From NCBI GenBank assembly GCA_018340375.1, contig JAFFJZ010000001.1:60628001-60692000 (forward strand): a stretch of DNA of 64,000 nt, in the 5' to 3' direction. Shown one piece after another: positions 9,852 to 24,200 of the stretch (position 1 is the first letter of the stretch; each line of letters opens with the position of its first letter). The notes beneath the pieces were generated by a model, which was given only the letters and a program-made list of their open reading frames with translations, did no database searches and had not been told where the DNA came from. Origin of the DNA: Gonatopus flavifemur. Taxonomy: Eukaryota; Arthropoda; Insecta; Hymenoptera; Dryinidae. Position numbers and translations under genes: made by a program.

Positions 9852-12800
9852 ATGACATTCTTGTAACTATGTTTCATTTTTTATTTTACTGTTGTAATAA
9901 CTTTTACGTGCGCGTGTTATGGCTACGACAAGCAGACCAAGTAAAAGTACATTTACAGTTCATTCGCACATCGAATATGAGTTCATGTTTTAAAAACGAA
10001 TTAGTTTTGCACAAAATTCCTTAAAATTCTATTTGAAGACAATAAGTGATTCGATTCATCTCAAGGAATTCTAAAAATATTTACATTTTATACTCGTCAT
10101 ACGTTGTTTGAATTTAAATACATATCAGTATTCTGCTGAATGAACAAATAAACGACGTATTTCCTCATTTTTAGCACTTTTCATTCATTTCGATTCACAG
10201 CGTCTACATTTAAACGAATGAATTATGATTTCACGCTATGTAAAAATAAGTTCTATTACATATTTTCAATAAAAAGTTTGATACACTTGTGTGATCAATT
10301 CAATGATCAAATTTATTATTTCTTTGGATGTCTCCAACAATTTGACACTGGTAATACGCTGTGATCAATTTCCCAAGTGAATTTAAACTCCGGATTGGAA
10401 CAGTATATCTTTGTTTGTCATTTTCTCGCGAACTCCATGGTCCTTTGGATTCATCATTGTTAATTTACCAGCAAAGAAACTGCATAGACAGACAAATTTT
10501 CAAACAACTGCCACTAAAGTTAAAATCGATGAGGACCTTTTTTTACACTTTTCAATGAATTTCAACTAATTTTTTGTATCAGATAACAGCTTGTTGTTCG
10601 CAAACTTGAGATAAGCATGGTCTAGATTCTATATACATATGCATTATTGTTACTACTTCCTTGAAAAGCGATGACAATTTATTCTACAAGTATTACACAC
10701 GCATCTGACAGCCCAAATTTCTGAATATGATCCTTCAATATGACTTTCTTTTCCTAGTTACAAAACCTTATAGAATTTTCTCAAATCTTATTGAATCCTG
10801 TGCAATCTTCTAATTGCGTTAATTAAGAATTTGTTATCACATCTGGTCAAATGAATTTCACAGATTTTTCAGATAAAAGATCGTTCCAAACTTATTGAAA
10901 CTCGCGAAATAACTAAGTAAACGCGTTCAAATTTTCTGACAGTGAGCTGCGATGTCTTTGGCAGGCTGCAGTTTATTGAACAAATGTAATAGGAACGCAT
11001 ATCAATTTTACATTGAATCTAAATTTTCTTTCACTTGATGCTCCACAATCAATTACTCATTCTATATAGAAAAAAAATTCAACTTCGCTGTTATGGCAAG
11101 GCAGGACCCGCTCCAGACCTCAAATAATACAAGTACCACCTGCGAACGCCAATCTGACGATTGTACAAAACTTTCAGTTTTAAATTGGGGGTCTGCTTGA
11201 ATATGTTTATTAGTTTGAAGCGAGCCCTGTGCCGAGGATTATCATTTCATGTATCAACACTGTTTTCATAAATTTCATCTTTCCATAATTTTTTGCAGAA
11301 ATCACCCAGATAGCACAGAGTTCGTGGACAAAATTTTTCAAGAGCTATTCAAGAACTCTATAGTTTCGAATTGACGAGGAAAACATTTTCCCCACAAACT
11401 TTACGGGATATGGGAGAATTCTAAAACAATAAAACTATGATAGAGAATATTCTATAAATATTTGAAGTCTTACTTAAAATGCTTGTTGGTCTGTTACTAA
11501 ATTTGTGTCTGGCTTTGACTGTTTTCTCTTCCAGAAGTGATCGCCAAAGAATCATGGGAATCTTTCAACAGTTCAATGAAAATCGAAATTTCCTGGTGAA
11601 AATTTTCGCTCGCGGAAGCGATTGTTGAAATAGATGAAACGCAAAATCGTTTCAATGTCCGTTTCTTTCGCGAAGTGGAACGAATAAAGCATGAAAATGT
11701 GTCAATTCTCTTCTGAATTGCGTTCGGATAAGTTTTTGTTGAGGCTTTTAGGTCCCTCTAATCTCTAATCGGATGTTCCTAGAATGAATTTATATGAATC
11801 AGACGTTGCTTGAATGTTCTGGCAAAGAATCCGGTTAATCCAAACAAAAAATTTACTGACAGATCAACAGGTACCTTATTTCAATTATTAAGCAGAAGCT
11901 CGATGAACTGTTGTTTTTTGGCAGTTTTGTTTAAAGTATACCTTTCAATATCCTGTGCATCTCAAAGAGAAAGTACAGTACAGTAGGATAGATTCATTCT
12001 CGTAATTAGGAAGTCATCATTTTCATATCCTTTTACGAAAAGTACGATTGCGATGACAAATCTGAATTAAAAAATTCAAAATGATGGGAACTTTCAATGT
12101 CTTAGAATGATATGTGGGGTTTTCCGTAAGCACCCTGGTTAGAGAACCCATGAAATCCACTCAATTGAAATCTAATTGAGAAGCCTCGAACTGGCTCGAA
12201 TTAACATATTGTACAAAACTCAATGAGATTTGACGAGATTTGATGGGTTTCTCTAAAGAGGGTGAACACTGAAGTTAACGAACAAACGACGCGTTCATCG
12301 TTTATATTCATCGTTTATCTGTACAGTTAATCAAGCGTAATCTTTATATTTGCCAGCCAGTCTTTACAAAGAACTTGCGAAATCGAATCATAAGATAAAT
12401 GGCTATATTCTCGTCATTAGATATGAATTCGTCAGGGCATTTGAAAATTTAGAAATCCAGCGCCTAGAGGCTGTGAACAAATAACGAATACTCTTCGGTA
12501 CAAATCATGACAAATGCATGCCACGATTGCACGAAATATACACAATTTGTTCAAAATTGCTAGACAATTAATTTTATCAATATTCAGACGAAATAATATC
12601 CAGGGACGAAGATGTAACCATTTACCTTACATTTATATCGTAAATCTATCATTAGAGCCATATCAAGAATTCAGCAATTTACAATTGTAATGATTCTTCA
12701 TATCTTCTTACTTTATTAATTTTCAAATATAATTTACATTTTTGCAAATGAATTGCCGTTCCTGGTGAGGGATTTAAATAAATAAAAACGAATTCCAAAT

Positions 12801-13530
12801 TGTAAATTTTGTTGTCAGTTCAAATGTTTTTACAAAGGAGCATGAGTGTGTTTATAAGAACTAAAATAATTCTTATGAATATTAAATTAATGATAATAAA
12901 TGAAATATTAAAAGAAAACGAGAAACTAAATTTATAGATATGAGAATAACTGTTCATAGATATGTATACCTACCGCAAATGTTGTTATTTTAAATAATTC
13001 GATAGGCGATAGAACGTAAATTAAGAGATCCAACCCACCAAATGGAATCTTGATCGTTCTATACGATCAATAATTATATGGTATCGTATAAATTCATTAA
13101 ATTCTTTAAAATATTTAAATGTAAAAAAGTACGGAAAAATTTGTTTGGGATAAATCTTAGTGTTCAAAAATGAACAATTTCAGTTAACAATGATTAAGAA
13201 TTAAAACATCAATAAATAAAATAACAATCGGATTACGTGTAGAACGATTAGATTCTCTTGGTATATATTCTCCATGTGAATAATTTTGATGTTCGTTGGA
13301 AGGGAGGAAAACATTCAATTCATCTCTTCTTAAAATTAATAAATGGCGAATGAAACTTAACTAACATATAATGTCTATTCAAGGCATTCAGAATCAGAAC
13401 GATTTCTTTTATCGTGTTATGAATGAATATATTTATTTCATAACGATATAAAAACTGTATCGTTGATGAAATCCAGATAAATACATCGATGAGAAATCAT
13501 TTCGATTAGACAATACATAAAAATATATAT
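9852..13530. other. Intergenic AT-rich stretch
   Basis: No supported gene. Near 11303-11355 there is a decayed fragment (CCCAGATAGCACAGAGTTCG, then TTCAAGAACTCT) resembling the ends of the GATAACACACG foldbacks. Near 11590-11690 there is a block (CGCTCGCGGAAGCGATTGTTGAAA, GAAACGCAAAATCGTTTCAA) similar to 3500-3600, so a shared old repeat. The rest is featureless. Confidence 0.5.
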
Positions 13531-13613
13531 ACAGGGTGTCACAGAAAGCTTTTCCAAGTACTTTACCAGAGAAAAAAACCTTTTGAAAGGAACATGTTCT
13601 CTGAGACACCCTT
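13531..13613. mobile_element. Short MITE with ACAGGGTGTC ends
   Basis: An 83-bp segment begins ACAGGGTGTC and ends GACACCCTT, with a further inverted pair (TTTTCCAAG / CTTTTGAAAGG) inside. TATATA sequence lies on both sides. It resembles the ends, but not the body, of the element at 54421-54528. Confidence 0.5.
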
Positions 13614-14082
13614 TATATACTATACAGATATATTTTGCGTCTTTTCGTGTAAGTTTCTAATGAATTCAATGCGAATTGTGATTTCAAATGCTTCAATTAG
13701 ACAAAGAATCTACGACAAAAATCGTTTTGGATATTCGACGAGTTTATAAAAGTAACTGAAACGGAGACCTTCTGTTACACTATTTCACGTACATGATAAT
13801 AGTTTTTAAAATCATTCTTTTTTGTAACGTACACCGCTATCCTCAAGTTCATAAATTAGTATATCGTTCTCTTTTAAGTTTGTCACAATGAAAAAAATGT
13901 ATCTCCTAGATATTCATTCTCGATGAATAATTCAATTATTCGTGTTTAATTCGTTTGATGGCCTCCCTTAGTAATGTTTTCATTACATCTTAAGACTAAA
14001 TCTTTCCAAACAATGTTCTTACATTGAAAATAAAAAAAGAATATGTTTTCAATATACCTTGTATCACATTACTTTTTGCATT

Positions 14083-14097
14083 GATATATATATATAC

Positions 14098-14138
<41 letters not shown>

Positions 14139-14150
14139 TATATATATATC

Positions 14151-14202
<52 letters not shown>
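14083..14202. repeat. (TA)n microsatellite
   Basis: About 120 bp of nearly uninterrupted TA repeats with short CTTTTTA breaks. The long tyrosine/isoleucine reading frame across it is an artefact of the repeat. Confidence 0.95.
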
Positions 14203-14203
<1 letters not shown>

Positions 14204-15277
14204 ACACTTATAGATTATAAGAAAATTGATGAAGACGCTCTTTTATTGGATCTATGAAAGTTACAAAAAATATACATAACGTTTTATTATACATACCGAA
14301 GATAAAAGGATGTTGTCTTTCAATATCCTCGATTTGATTTTTTTTCTTTTCATACAATTTTCTTTCAATACGTTATATGAACATTTTAACGAATATGCCA
14401 TAGTATTTTTCTTTTATCGTGAGAGTGAGATTTTCAACAGTATATCGATATACGCTAGAACCTTTTGCATTGGGAAAAAAGCTAAATTATTTATTTTTGT
14501 TCACCTGATAGGTAAATGATATTTCATTAATGCATAGAAAACAATAAAATTCTAAACGACTAACAAAGATTTATAACCGATTGTCGCGGTGAATATATCC
14601 AGAGTAAGTAATATTCAAAATTTCGATAAAGATAGCTTCTTTATTTCATTTTCTTAAATTGTATTTTTCCTCTTTTCTTTCTTTTCTCCATGATTTTGCG
14701 GAAAAAAATTGCAGCACACAATCTTTCTCGAGATGAAAAATCAAGGATAAAATAGTCTTAAAGTGTCTAATGTAACCAGTACAAAAAAAAAATCTGCAAG
14801 AGAGAAGAAATAAGAAAGAAGGAAAACGTAATCGTACTCTTACAATAATCGATTGTTATTGACGTACGTACATTGGTCTATGAAGTGTAATTGCATTATA
14901 AAACAGATTCAAGTCTCTTACGTTTTTTGTTTCACAATGAAGAATGACGTGTGAATGCGTGTATTTTTCTTCCATGTTTTCAGTATAAATGTTCAAATCA
15001 TACTTATAATTTACATTTCGAATATTTATATACTCTGCGAACTTTCACTTGGTACACCTTAGGTAAACTATACCTTTTTTTTTGAACTGACGTACCGCTA
15101 CAAAGACATAACAATCTTGTTAAAGCTGAAAGAACTCAGCTCTACTACCATATTGTACTTTCAATGTACAAACAATAAATATTATAACAAACATAACGCA
15201 TGTTCTAAGCAAAATCATTCTCCCTCTCATCGTAGTAGTTCATTAACTTTTTGTTCTTTCGTTCAATGTTTCATATA

Positions 15278-18200
15278 TTATGGGGCCGGTCTGAGGATCG
15301 GAGAAGGACGTGTACAAGTATTTAAAACACCACATAGACGTTTGTTCGCACAATTATCACTCTCATCGTTCAATATGTTCTCCGTTAACCAGTCACTCGT
15401 TGAATCTGAAGGATAAATGCAAGGCTTTGAGCAAAATTTACTGGGGGTGAGTTTTTTATTAACAGTTTTTCTATTTCCAGAATCGATTATGTCCATAGGA
15501 TCTTTATTTTCATCCGAGGATGCGCAAACGTTTAAATCATCTTCTTCGTCCGACGAGCAAAGGTTCACAAACATAATGGTATCTTCTTTCCTTTTGAATA
15601 CCTTATCTTTGGGTAGATTTTTGATATTATCGATATGCGAAGTCGAGGTTAAAGTCGTTCCTCCTGGCATCGCACAGTTCCCTTCCTCCTCCTCCTCATC
15701 TTCGATGATGATCGGTTCCGTTTCGTCACCCGGTGCTTTACGCTTCGACGAGCCTTTCGATCCTTGTTTCGTTTCCGAATCGGAACTTCTTCGAACGAAT
15801 CTTTGAACAGGTGGCTTATACAGGGAAGGATTTCGTTTCAGCGTTTCGATTTGTTCATCGTTCAGTCGTGTCAGGACGACATAGATTGGTCGACATACAA
15901 TGTACAACAATTGGGATCGTATACTCAACACTAAAACAAAGAGCTTCATTCGGACAGTGTTTCTCGATTTTTTACAATGAATTCTTTCCTTTAATATCTT
16001 CATAATGGACTTGAGTTCTAAAACTAAGCTACAAAGCTGTGATACTATGCTATACTTACTTGGTTTATCTTTGTTAGTATTTAAAAACTGGTATTGATGT
16101 ATGTGATCGTTGGTAGTTTTATCTCGATTCGGTTTATAAGTTACTATCCACTGATCATGATTAAAATTCTTATTCAACCACTTGGGTTTATTATTACTAT
16201 GGATCACGGGAGCGTTCAGATGCCTCTCTATCCTCTCTAAACGTTCCTGTTGTGTTTCTTCTGTCATTGTTTTAGATTTTTTCGTTAACGCCATGCCAGC
16301 GGGCGAAGAAAATGGTATGGTTGGGCATCTCGTTAAATTGATAGATCCCCGCACCCGAGCCGACGTTCTTCTAATTAAATAATTGTTAACAGAATGGGAC
16401 GAATTCGTCGTCACTGGTGTCGGTTCTTTACTTTTGGATGATAATTCAAAATATTCCAAAAATTTATCTTGTCCCAATTCCGGTTCGATTAACGTCAACG
16501 AATCTGGAGTAGCTGGGCGTGAATTGCCACTGTTTTGGTCATGTTCGCAGCATATTTGCTCATGTTCCTACGATTTTATACAAACAATAATAACAAGCTA
16601 ATACGATTGTGTCGCTCTTCGACGAGCGTCACTTGTAAATTCAGTACCTTCATTTTTTCAAGTCCAATGAATTCAGCATCGCAATTGTCGCAAAGATAGA
16701 TATCTTCGCATGGTGGCTGTACCATAATGAGCGAATGCTGTTGTTTGGACTTGTTCGCGTAATTCGAAGCCACTCCATTATGACACAACAGGGATCTTCG
16801 TTGATTATCCGGTTTTTTATCATAATTCTGATGAATTAACAATATACATTATTGCTCATTAGATTCCGATGTCACACTGTCTTCAATTATTTACCATTTA
16901 ATTCTATCTTTACGTACCATATTTTCATTCCGAAAAGTCACCAACAGTTTCCCGCTATTTTTATGGTACAGACTAGTCGTGGAATCCCAATTGTTAACAT
17001 ATTCGAGCTCTTCGTGTGGATAACGTGCAAGGTAGGAACAGAACCGTAATAAATATTCGCTTCTGTGGTACGTGTAACATCTGAATACCAATTTTTTTAA
17101 ATTCGCCATCCAATTCTGAAACATACAAGATATAAATTCTGTATTGAGACATTTCTTCCAATAGCCCCAAATTACGTTCATTGGGGCATCTTGATTGACT
17201 TATTTGAATCAGTTTATACGAGATTTAGAGTATCAAGAATTTCATCATCACTCGAGAAATGATTTCACTGTACAAGTAAAATTTTAACACAATTTCAAAT
17301 TCTTCTCTTTTTTTTCATACCAAGATTAGACAAAGGATATCCAAATGGACCTTTATTTTCTATAACATTATAATAAGTACCAAAAGTACCATATTTTATG
17401 ATAAAAGATGCTGCTATCGATGGAATGGAATTCTTTCGAACTAGGAAATAATACTGAAAAACGGATAAGAGCAATTGAGAATTGCTACATAGAACAACTT
17501 TGGGAGGATTGAAGAGCAACATTCACGGTACAAAAACGGGAAGAAGGAAGAAGGAGGAAGAGAATACATGAAAGATTTTCTCTGAGTTGGGGTACGGATG
17601 TCTTTCCAACACCCCACTAAGAGTGTTATCATTCTATCCTTAAAAAATCTCCGTGCCTCAGCGAATTGCTTGCTGTGCTTTTTTCTAGGAATCGTTTGGT
17701 TAGTCGCGATTTTGTCTTTCAACGGTACAGTGACCCAAAACACACATTAAAACTCCGCTCAAATTATCTACAGAACGAAGAGAAAAAACGGAGAGCTAAT
17801 AATAAATGAAGCAATCCCGTTAGTCTCCCAATTTCCGCTCAGTAGTTGGATCAACGAATTGAGGCATTGAATTTAATTTTTATGAAATACTATCTGTATA
17901 GAAAAACTTGTGGATATCATGGAATGAAATATTATGCTTTTCCCTGAAAGATTTCGCCATGTACATGTCGAAATAGAATAAAATGAAGTAGATCAATACA
18001 ATAATATAAAATCTTATCCTTAGAGTGCGATAGAAAACTCTTGGTATGCAAGAACATCGTCTTGTAACTGTACTGAAACCTGAACTGGGGTGCTTTTTTC
18101 TGTGCTCGTATGAGAGACTGGAGAAGTTTTGTTATCGAATTGGTTCGGTTGCTCCCCTCAAGAACTAGACGTAGAACTGAGCATGAATTACAACTTCGGT

Positions 18201-21200
18201 ATGGGGAAGTGATATATAGCAATGTGACAGATGTTACCATTTAGTTCACAAACTGATTGGAATTTACATGTCGGTTAAAGGCGTCGATATGAGATATCCG
18301 ATTCGTTTTTTATTAGACAAAATTCAGATCCGTGGCTGAAAAAACTGGAAGCAAAATCTCATACGTTTTGATTGATTTGATTTAAGAAACGAATGAATCA
18401 GAAGAGTCGTCATTGTGATATTATAAGGATGTTTAAAAATAAAAACTTACATCGTTCATTTTCTTAGGTCGTACTAATGGACTGGAGAATTTAACTTCTT
18501 TAGGCCACCATTGCGGTTCACTGATAACATCCGCAGTGTCATGGCCCAATGAACATTGTACCATGAAAGTGATGAAGCGTTCCAGTTCCACCTGAAATAA
18601 TTGTAAACATTAATCATTCCATATATTTCTTTATAATATTACATTTAAATAGACTCTGTAAAAAATTCCTTCTGAAAATGTAACTGTAATTCTTTAACCC
18701 TCAGCCTGCAAACAGGATAACCCAGTAAGGATTTGAAACATACGGTGTTTGAAAGGAGTATGAGTTTTCAACATCTACATCTTTGAAAAGGGCAACTCCA
18801 GGATGAATTGATGGATTAGTACCACTTTATTATTGAGGGAAAAAATGCGAGTTTACGTTGAATTTCGTGTACGAAAAAATAGGTCGATTCAAAGTTTGTA
18901 GGCTGAGGGTTAAAATCTCTTTCCGCTGAATTTTCAGAAAAATGTTGCCGAATGTTGAGGAACTTGACTGAAGTTCGATCCAAAGTCCTTTAAATTGTAG
19001 TAAGAATCATCTGAGAATTCTGAAAAGAGTGAGCATAAAAAATTACAGTTACATTTTCCTGAATTTTTCCACAGTGGATCTTCTGTGTGTTACATTTTGA
19101 TAATGTACCAGAAAATTCGATATCCTCATAATAATGGCATTACGACGTTACATCGAGGAGAATGGGAACATTTATTATCAACACAATAATGGAAATGATC
19201 GTATTAATAATAATCGTCCCCAGTGATTGCCAAAATGATTTTGTATATTGCAACCCTCTCTTTTGTGCTCTCACGCCAATGTACTTTCTCATTTAGCTGA
19301 TCCTTTGACTGGCATTTAAATACTATGAGTTCTCCCACCGTAAATATCCGAATTTCCCAAGAGATGCACTGTCCCCAGATATATATTAAAATTTGAATGA
19401 ATAGCAATATATAGAAAATAGTGAGGGAATCTCGTATTAATTCAATTATTTCATATACACTTCCATATCATGTCACATTCTATCTTTTGAGTCATCAATT
19501 TTCGAGATAAGGAAACATCTTTCAACATCGACTCCGCAATTGACAATTATTATTTACTCAACATGCATTTCACCGTTCCGTGTTGTATGAAAATTATTCG
19601 AAAAATCATCAATTCAAATTATCAATTGAATTCATACAAAATTATGGATTTGTGAATATCAGAAGTTGATATGATATTAAATAGTTATTAATTGAAGTGA
19701 GTGATAACGATGAATGCTCATATTTCATTAATAACCGCATATGAAATGAGCTTCATCAGCATTATATGTTTATTTTAATGAAGGATCTAGCATATTGAAT
19801 ACATTAAACAATATTTGCAGAATTTCATGAGAACTCTGGGAAGGCATAATAATCAATGATGGAACGTCTCCTCACAATTTTGATATTAAACAACTAAAAC
19901 AAGATTTTTATCACCTTCGGCGACATAAATTCCAAACTATGGTAATAAATTAAAAAAAAAAAAAAAACGACAAGCTCGGGTGTTTTATATCATTGTACTG
20001 GAGTTTTTTGAATTGATATTCACGTTGTAATTGTTCACAAACGTTTTGAGATAACTGGAGTGGATAACAAGTTCATTCATTCTATACCAATGCATTGTCC
20101 GATATTTCAAAAATAATTATTGATTTTTTGAATTCAAGGGTATTGAAATGAAAAATTCTAGCATATGCGGTGCATTGGGGGTATGATAAATACACCGAAA
20201 ATGCGAATCGGTATGTTGAATTTGTTCTGTATGCAACATAGGTGTTACGGCAAGGTTCGTCCGTTTGATAATACACAGTTTCACTTGGTGAAAGCTGCAA
20301 TGTACATGAAATTGCCTAATGTGTTTGAGAAAATGCGATTACTACTAATTTAATTGAAATAAAATTATATAATGAATAAATAGTTGACAACAACAAAAAT
20401 TTCTTCGTGAAACTAACCATATAATTGTTGATCCGACAATATACGAATAACAACGTTTGATTAGACATGAATGATCGATTGTTAGTGATTTGAAAGTGAA
20501 AAATCTATTTGACATTAGATATTTCAATGGTGTTGAGAAAAAATGAATACTGTTTTGTTAAACTGTGATGAAAAATAACCCAGATGTTTCATAATTGGAA
20601 TGGAGTGGTGAATTGCATTAGAATTTTGAGGTTTTTTTGTATCAAGTTTTCTGCGGGGACTTGAAATTCAATGGAAATAAATTCGTCAATGGGAAAGAGA
20701 ACATGTGAAAAATAATTTAGCTGCAGCAGCGAAGTGGCTAGCACGGACATGGACAGCCATTCAATTAGCCCCTGCAGTTAAATTTCAACTGTTACAGGAA
20801 ATAAATCAGCTACAAAGGCAAAATCGTGACTAAAGTTTAGCTGCAGGAGCTAATTGACTGGCTGTGCGTGTCCGTGCTACACTGTTAGAAATTTCTGTTT
20901 GAACTTCCAATTACATGTAAAATTCATTGGAATTTCAGTTACGAAATTATATAGCACAAATTTAAACTTCAGTTGCGTGTAAATGAATTCTCATTTTAAT
21001 CACCAAATATTGGAAATTTCATTTACAAATGTACATCACAAATATATTAAATTCAAAGACATTTCTAACAGTGTAGCCACTTCGCTGCTGCAGCTAACTT
21101 ATTTTTTCCGTGAATGATTTTATGTGGGTATAATATTTTTTCTTTGTAGAACTTCCAAGATTACACGGCAAAAAAAGAAATAGCTGTGGTGGCTAGTCAC

Positions 21201-24200
21201 TTTTTCAGCACCCTTTTTTCACCGCTGTAGCTAAAATAATTGCAGCTGTAGCTATTCTTTAGCTACCGCAGTAGGAAATTGTAGCTGTAACTGCACAGAT
21301 TTTGTGGTTGGTATTTGGATAACCAAATAATTTAGCTGTTGAATATTCGCTGCGACAGCTACATTTATTGCTACTACTGCTAAGTGAGTGGCTGTGATAG
21401 CTAAAAAATAGCCCCCGTAGCTAACTTTTAGCTATTCAAATAATAGCTAATTATTTTTTTTCGTGTAATATCAATAAATTGAACTGAACTGTACACTGTG
21501 AGAAATTTCTATAGTCACAGAACTAAAACATCTCAACTGAACATTCCTAATGAGAGCTACTCAAAAAATTTGTTTGATTCAACCAAGAAAGTATATGGTT
21601 GATTCATCACCTAATTGTATCAACTACACTTTCTTGGTTGAATCAATCAAATTTCCAATAGTTTTTACTAAGAATATTTGGTTGAGGCGGTTCAGTTACA
21701 ATAACCTCAAAAATTTCTCTCAGTGTACTTAAGGTGATACCAGCGGCGTAGCAGCAGCCAAATCGTTTATAACAAACTATGGGCGAACAGTTCATATTAA
21801 TTAAAATATCGCTCTGTACAGCACTTCTACTTGAATCAGAAAAGTGCTGTACAGAGCGATATTTTGATTACAATTAAGCGTGCGGCTGTAGTTTGTCATA
21901 AACGATTTGGCTACTGCCACGCCGCTAGTATCCTCTTAAGAATTGCAAAACTAGGGATTGGTAGCTTCCCAATTGGACAATTTCTATTCTACCCCACCCC
22001 CCTTAACATAATCAATTGCATTTCCCTGCATTCCTTCTGGAATTGCTGTAAAGTAGTATTATGTCAACGACCCTGAGAACACTGGTTCAAATCTATCGGC
22101 TAGCTACTGTCACTGTTCGTAGGAAGATTGTATGAAAAACTCGAGTACAGGAAAAACTTGTTGAAAGTATTTCAATTCAAACGACTTTTCCACTCCAAGG
22201 TAAAGCTTTTTCTATTTCTCTCCCTTTTGAACGGTCACAAAGCGCGTGCCCGATAACGATCGGTGTTGACCAATCAAGACTCAGTCATATGAGGCCATCT
22301 TGAGCGTTATATTGGTGGTAGGAGCCCCTCTTGCTAGAAATAAACAAGTTCGTCACATTTCGCGGGAACCGAAATCAACGAGTTCTCACCCTGTAGGTAA
22401 AATCAACACTTGGAAGCTACTTGATCGATTTCTACAACAAAGTATAATAAAAAGTTAAAACAGTTGATGGATAGATTTTGGCAGATGTCTCCAGGGTCAT
22501 TAATAGACTCTAAGAGGCAAAACTCGTACATCGATCAAGTTGACGACCTAATTTGTGACTTATGATCACAATTTGGGTTACGTTATCTCATCAATCTCCA
22601 TCCAATTGTCATTGTTCAAAGTTGAAACTCAGGTATCCGGTATTTCATCACTTGCTAATCAAAATCCATCTAATATGATATGGGAAAGAAAACTGTGTTC
22701 AGTTTGAATACCGTGGGAATGAGAATATTCCGAAATATAATCATAGCCCCTATACTCGAAGTATGAGATATATTTTAATCCTTTAGGGATTTTCAACAAC
22801 GCGAACGCTTCTTATATACCATAAACACAAGGTTGATCCCACCCAGTTCTATTTATTGGGTTATAAAGAACTTTATAAAACCTTATTCGAGTCGTAGATT
22901 GCATTGAATAGAATAAACGTATACGGAAAAGAGAAGAAAGAACGGTTTCTAGGTGTTGCTTGGCTTGGCGAATCCCATCGCGCAAGACTGGTATGTAAAC
23001 GACTATGAGAAAGACAATATTATATTCTATCTTAGCAAAGTATCATAGCGTCATCCCAAAATGAGGTTGAATGGGAAGCTTTCGCGACGATGGATAATAA
23101 ATTAAGTAGAACTGAATACCAACAAACTTCTCTTCGTACAACGATTACTGAATTTCGATTTTTTATTTAATTCATTATTGTAAGACTTCACAAGGGAGAG
23201 ATATTAAAAACATCGGTTTACTTGAAATTTCGTTATCTTACAAAAAAGTACATCAATTCCAGCAGATTACTTTCACTTTATCATATTTCTACAAATATTT
23301 GAGATTTAATTCGTCTGATGAGAACAAAGTTGAACATTTTATTTATAAAAGTGGGTGTAGGTTGTTTGTGAGGTATTTGATTATTGAATTATGTTTGTTT
23401 TATTCCAAATAATATTCGCCGATAGTGAAAGAACATTATTGAAACCATGATGAACAATGATTTCGATTCGTACAGTTTTGATAACTGGGTTTATTCTTAG
23501 ACAGAGTTCCAATATTTTCTGTTGTTTCTTTTTTCACAGTTGATCAAGTTCAACTCAAGTCAAAAATTTAGTATAGGAGATATGGGCAGTACTGTATACA
23601 GTTAAGGCCTAAGCACACAAGCCACGTAAGCGTGACTGTAAGGAACAGAAGGCTGCGCAGATCTCGTATATGGTTACTGCGCATTTGTTCTCACGTTCAC
23701 CCAGCCTGTGTGTCTAGGCATCTACAGCTCGTCCATGAATTACGTAGGAAAATTCTATATGTTTTTCCTTTTTTTTCCCAGGAACTTCAAAATAATTAAG
23801 AGTGACAAAAAAACGAATAATCAAATATCTTACGTAATTTATGGACAATCTCTCATTTTCCAGGTGCAAAAAATATTTCTTTTGATATATCCAAGATCTT
23901 ATCCAATCGGGGTATTTGAATTTCATGAGCGTCGTTATTAAGGGTTCGAAACTTCAACCTCAAATAATTTTATAACGCTAATGCAAGCTTTCACTTTGAA
24001 TCATCGAACGAATGAAACTTTTTCCAATAATTTTTATGTATATCTAATCAATTACACACTAAAAATAGTAGTTCTCGAGTGAACTGAGAGTTTTTCAAAT
24101 GAATATGGTATTACATGATGATCAGCTTACCAGGGTTATTTTTTCCAAGGACGTTGGATATCCATTGGCGAATAAAAGAGGAAGGTTCGATATCATGGAA

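Noticed and set aside
14024..14257. 77-codon frame rich in isoleucine and tyrosine
   Set aside because: It is the translation of the (TA)n microsatellite.
15417..16005. Plus-strand frames of 129 and 90 codons
   Set aside because: They are antisense shadows of the last exon of the zinc-finger gene, whose minus-strand splice sites and motifs are convincing.
22040..22105. B-box-like TGGTTCAAATC suggesting a tRNA or SINE
   Set aside because: No convincing A box, D arm or anticodon stem at the right spacing.
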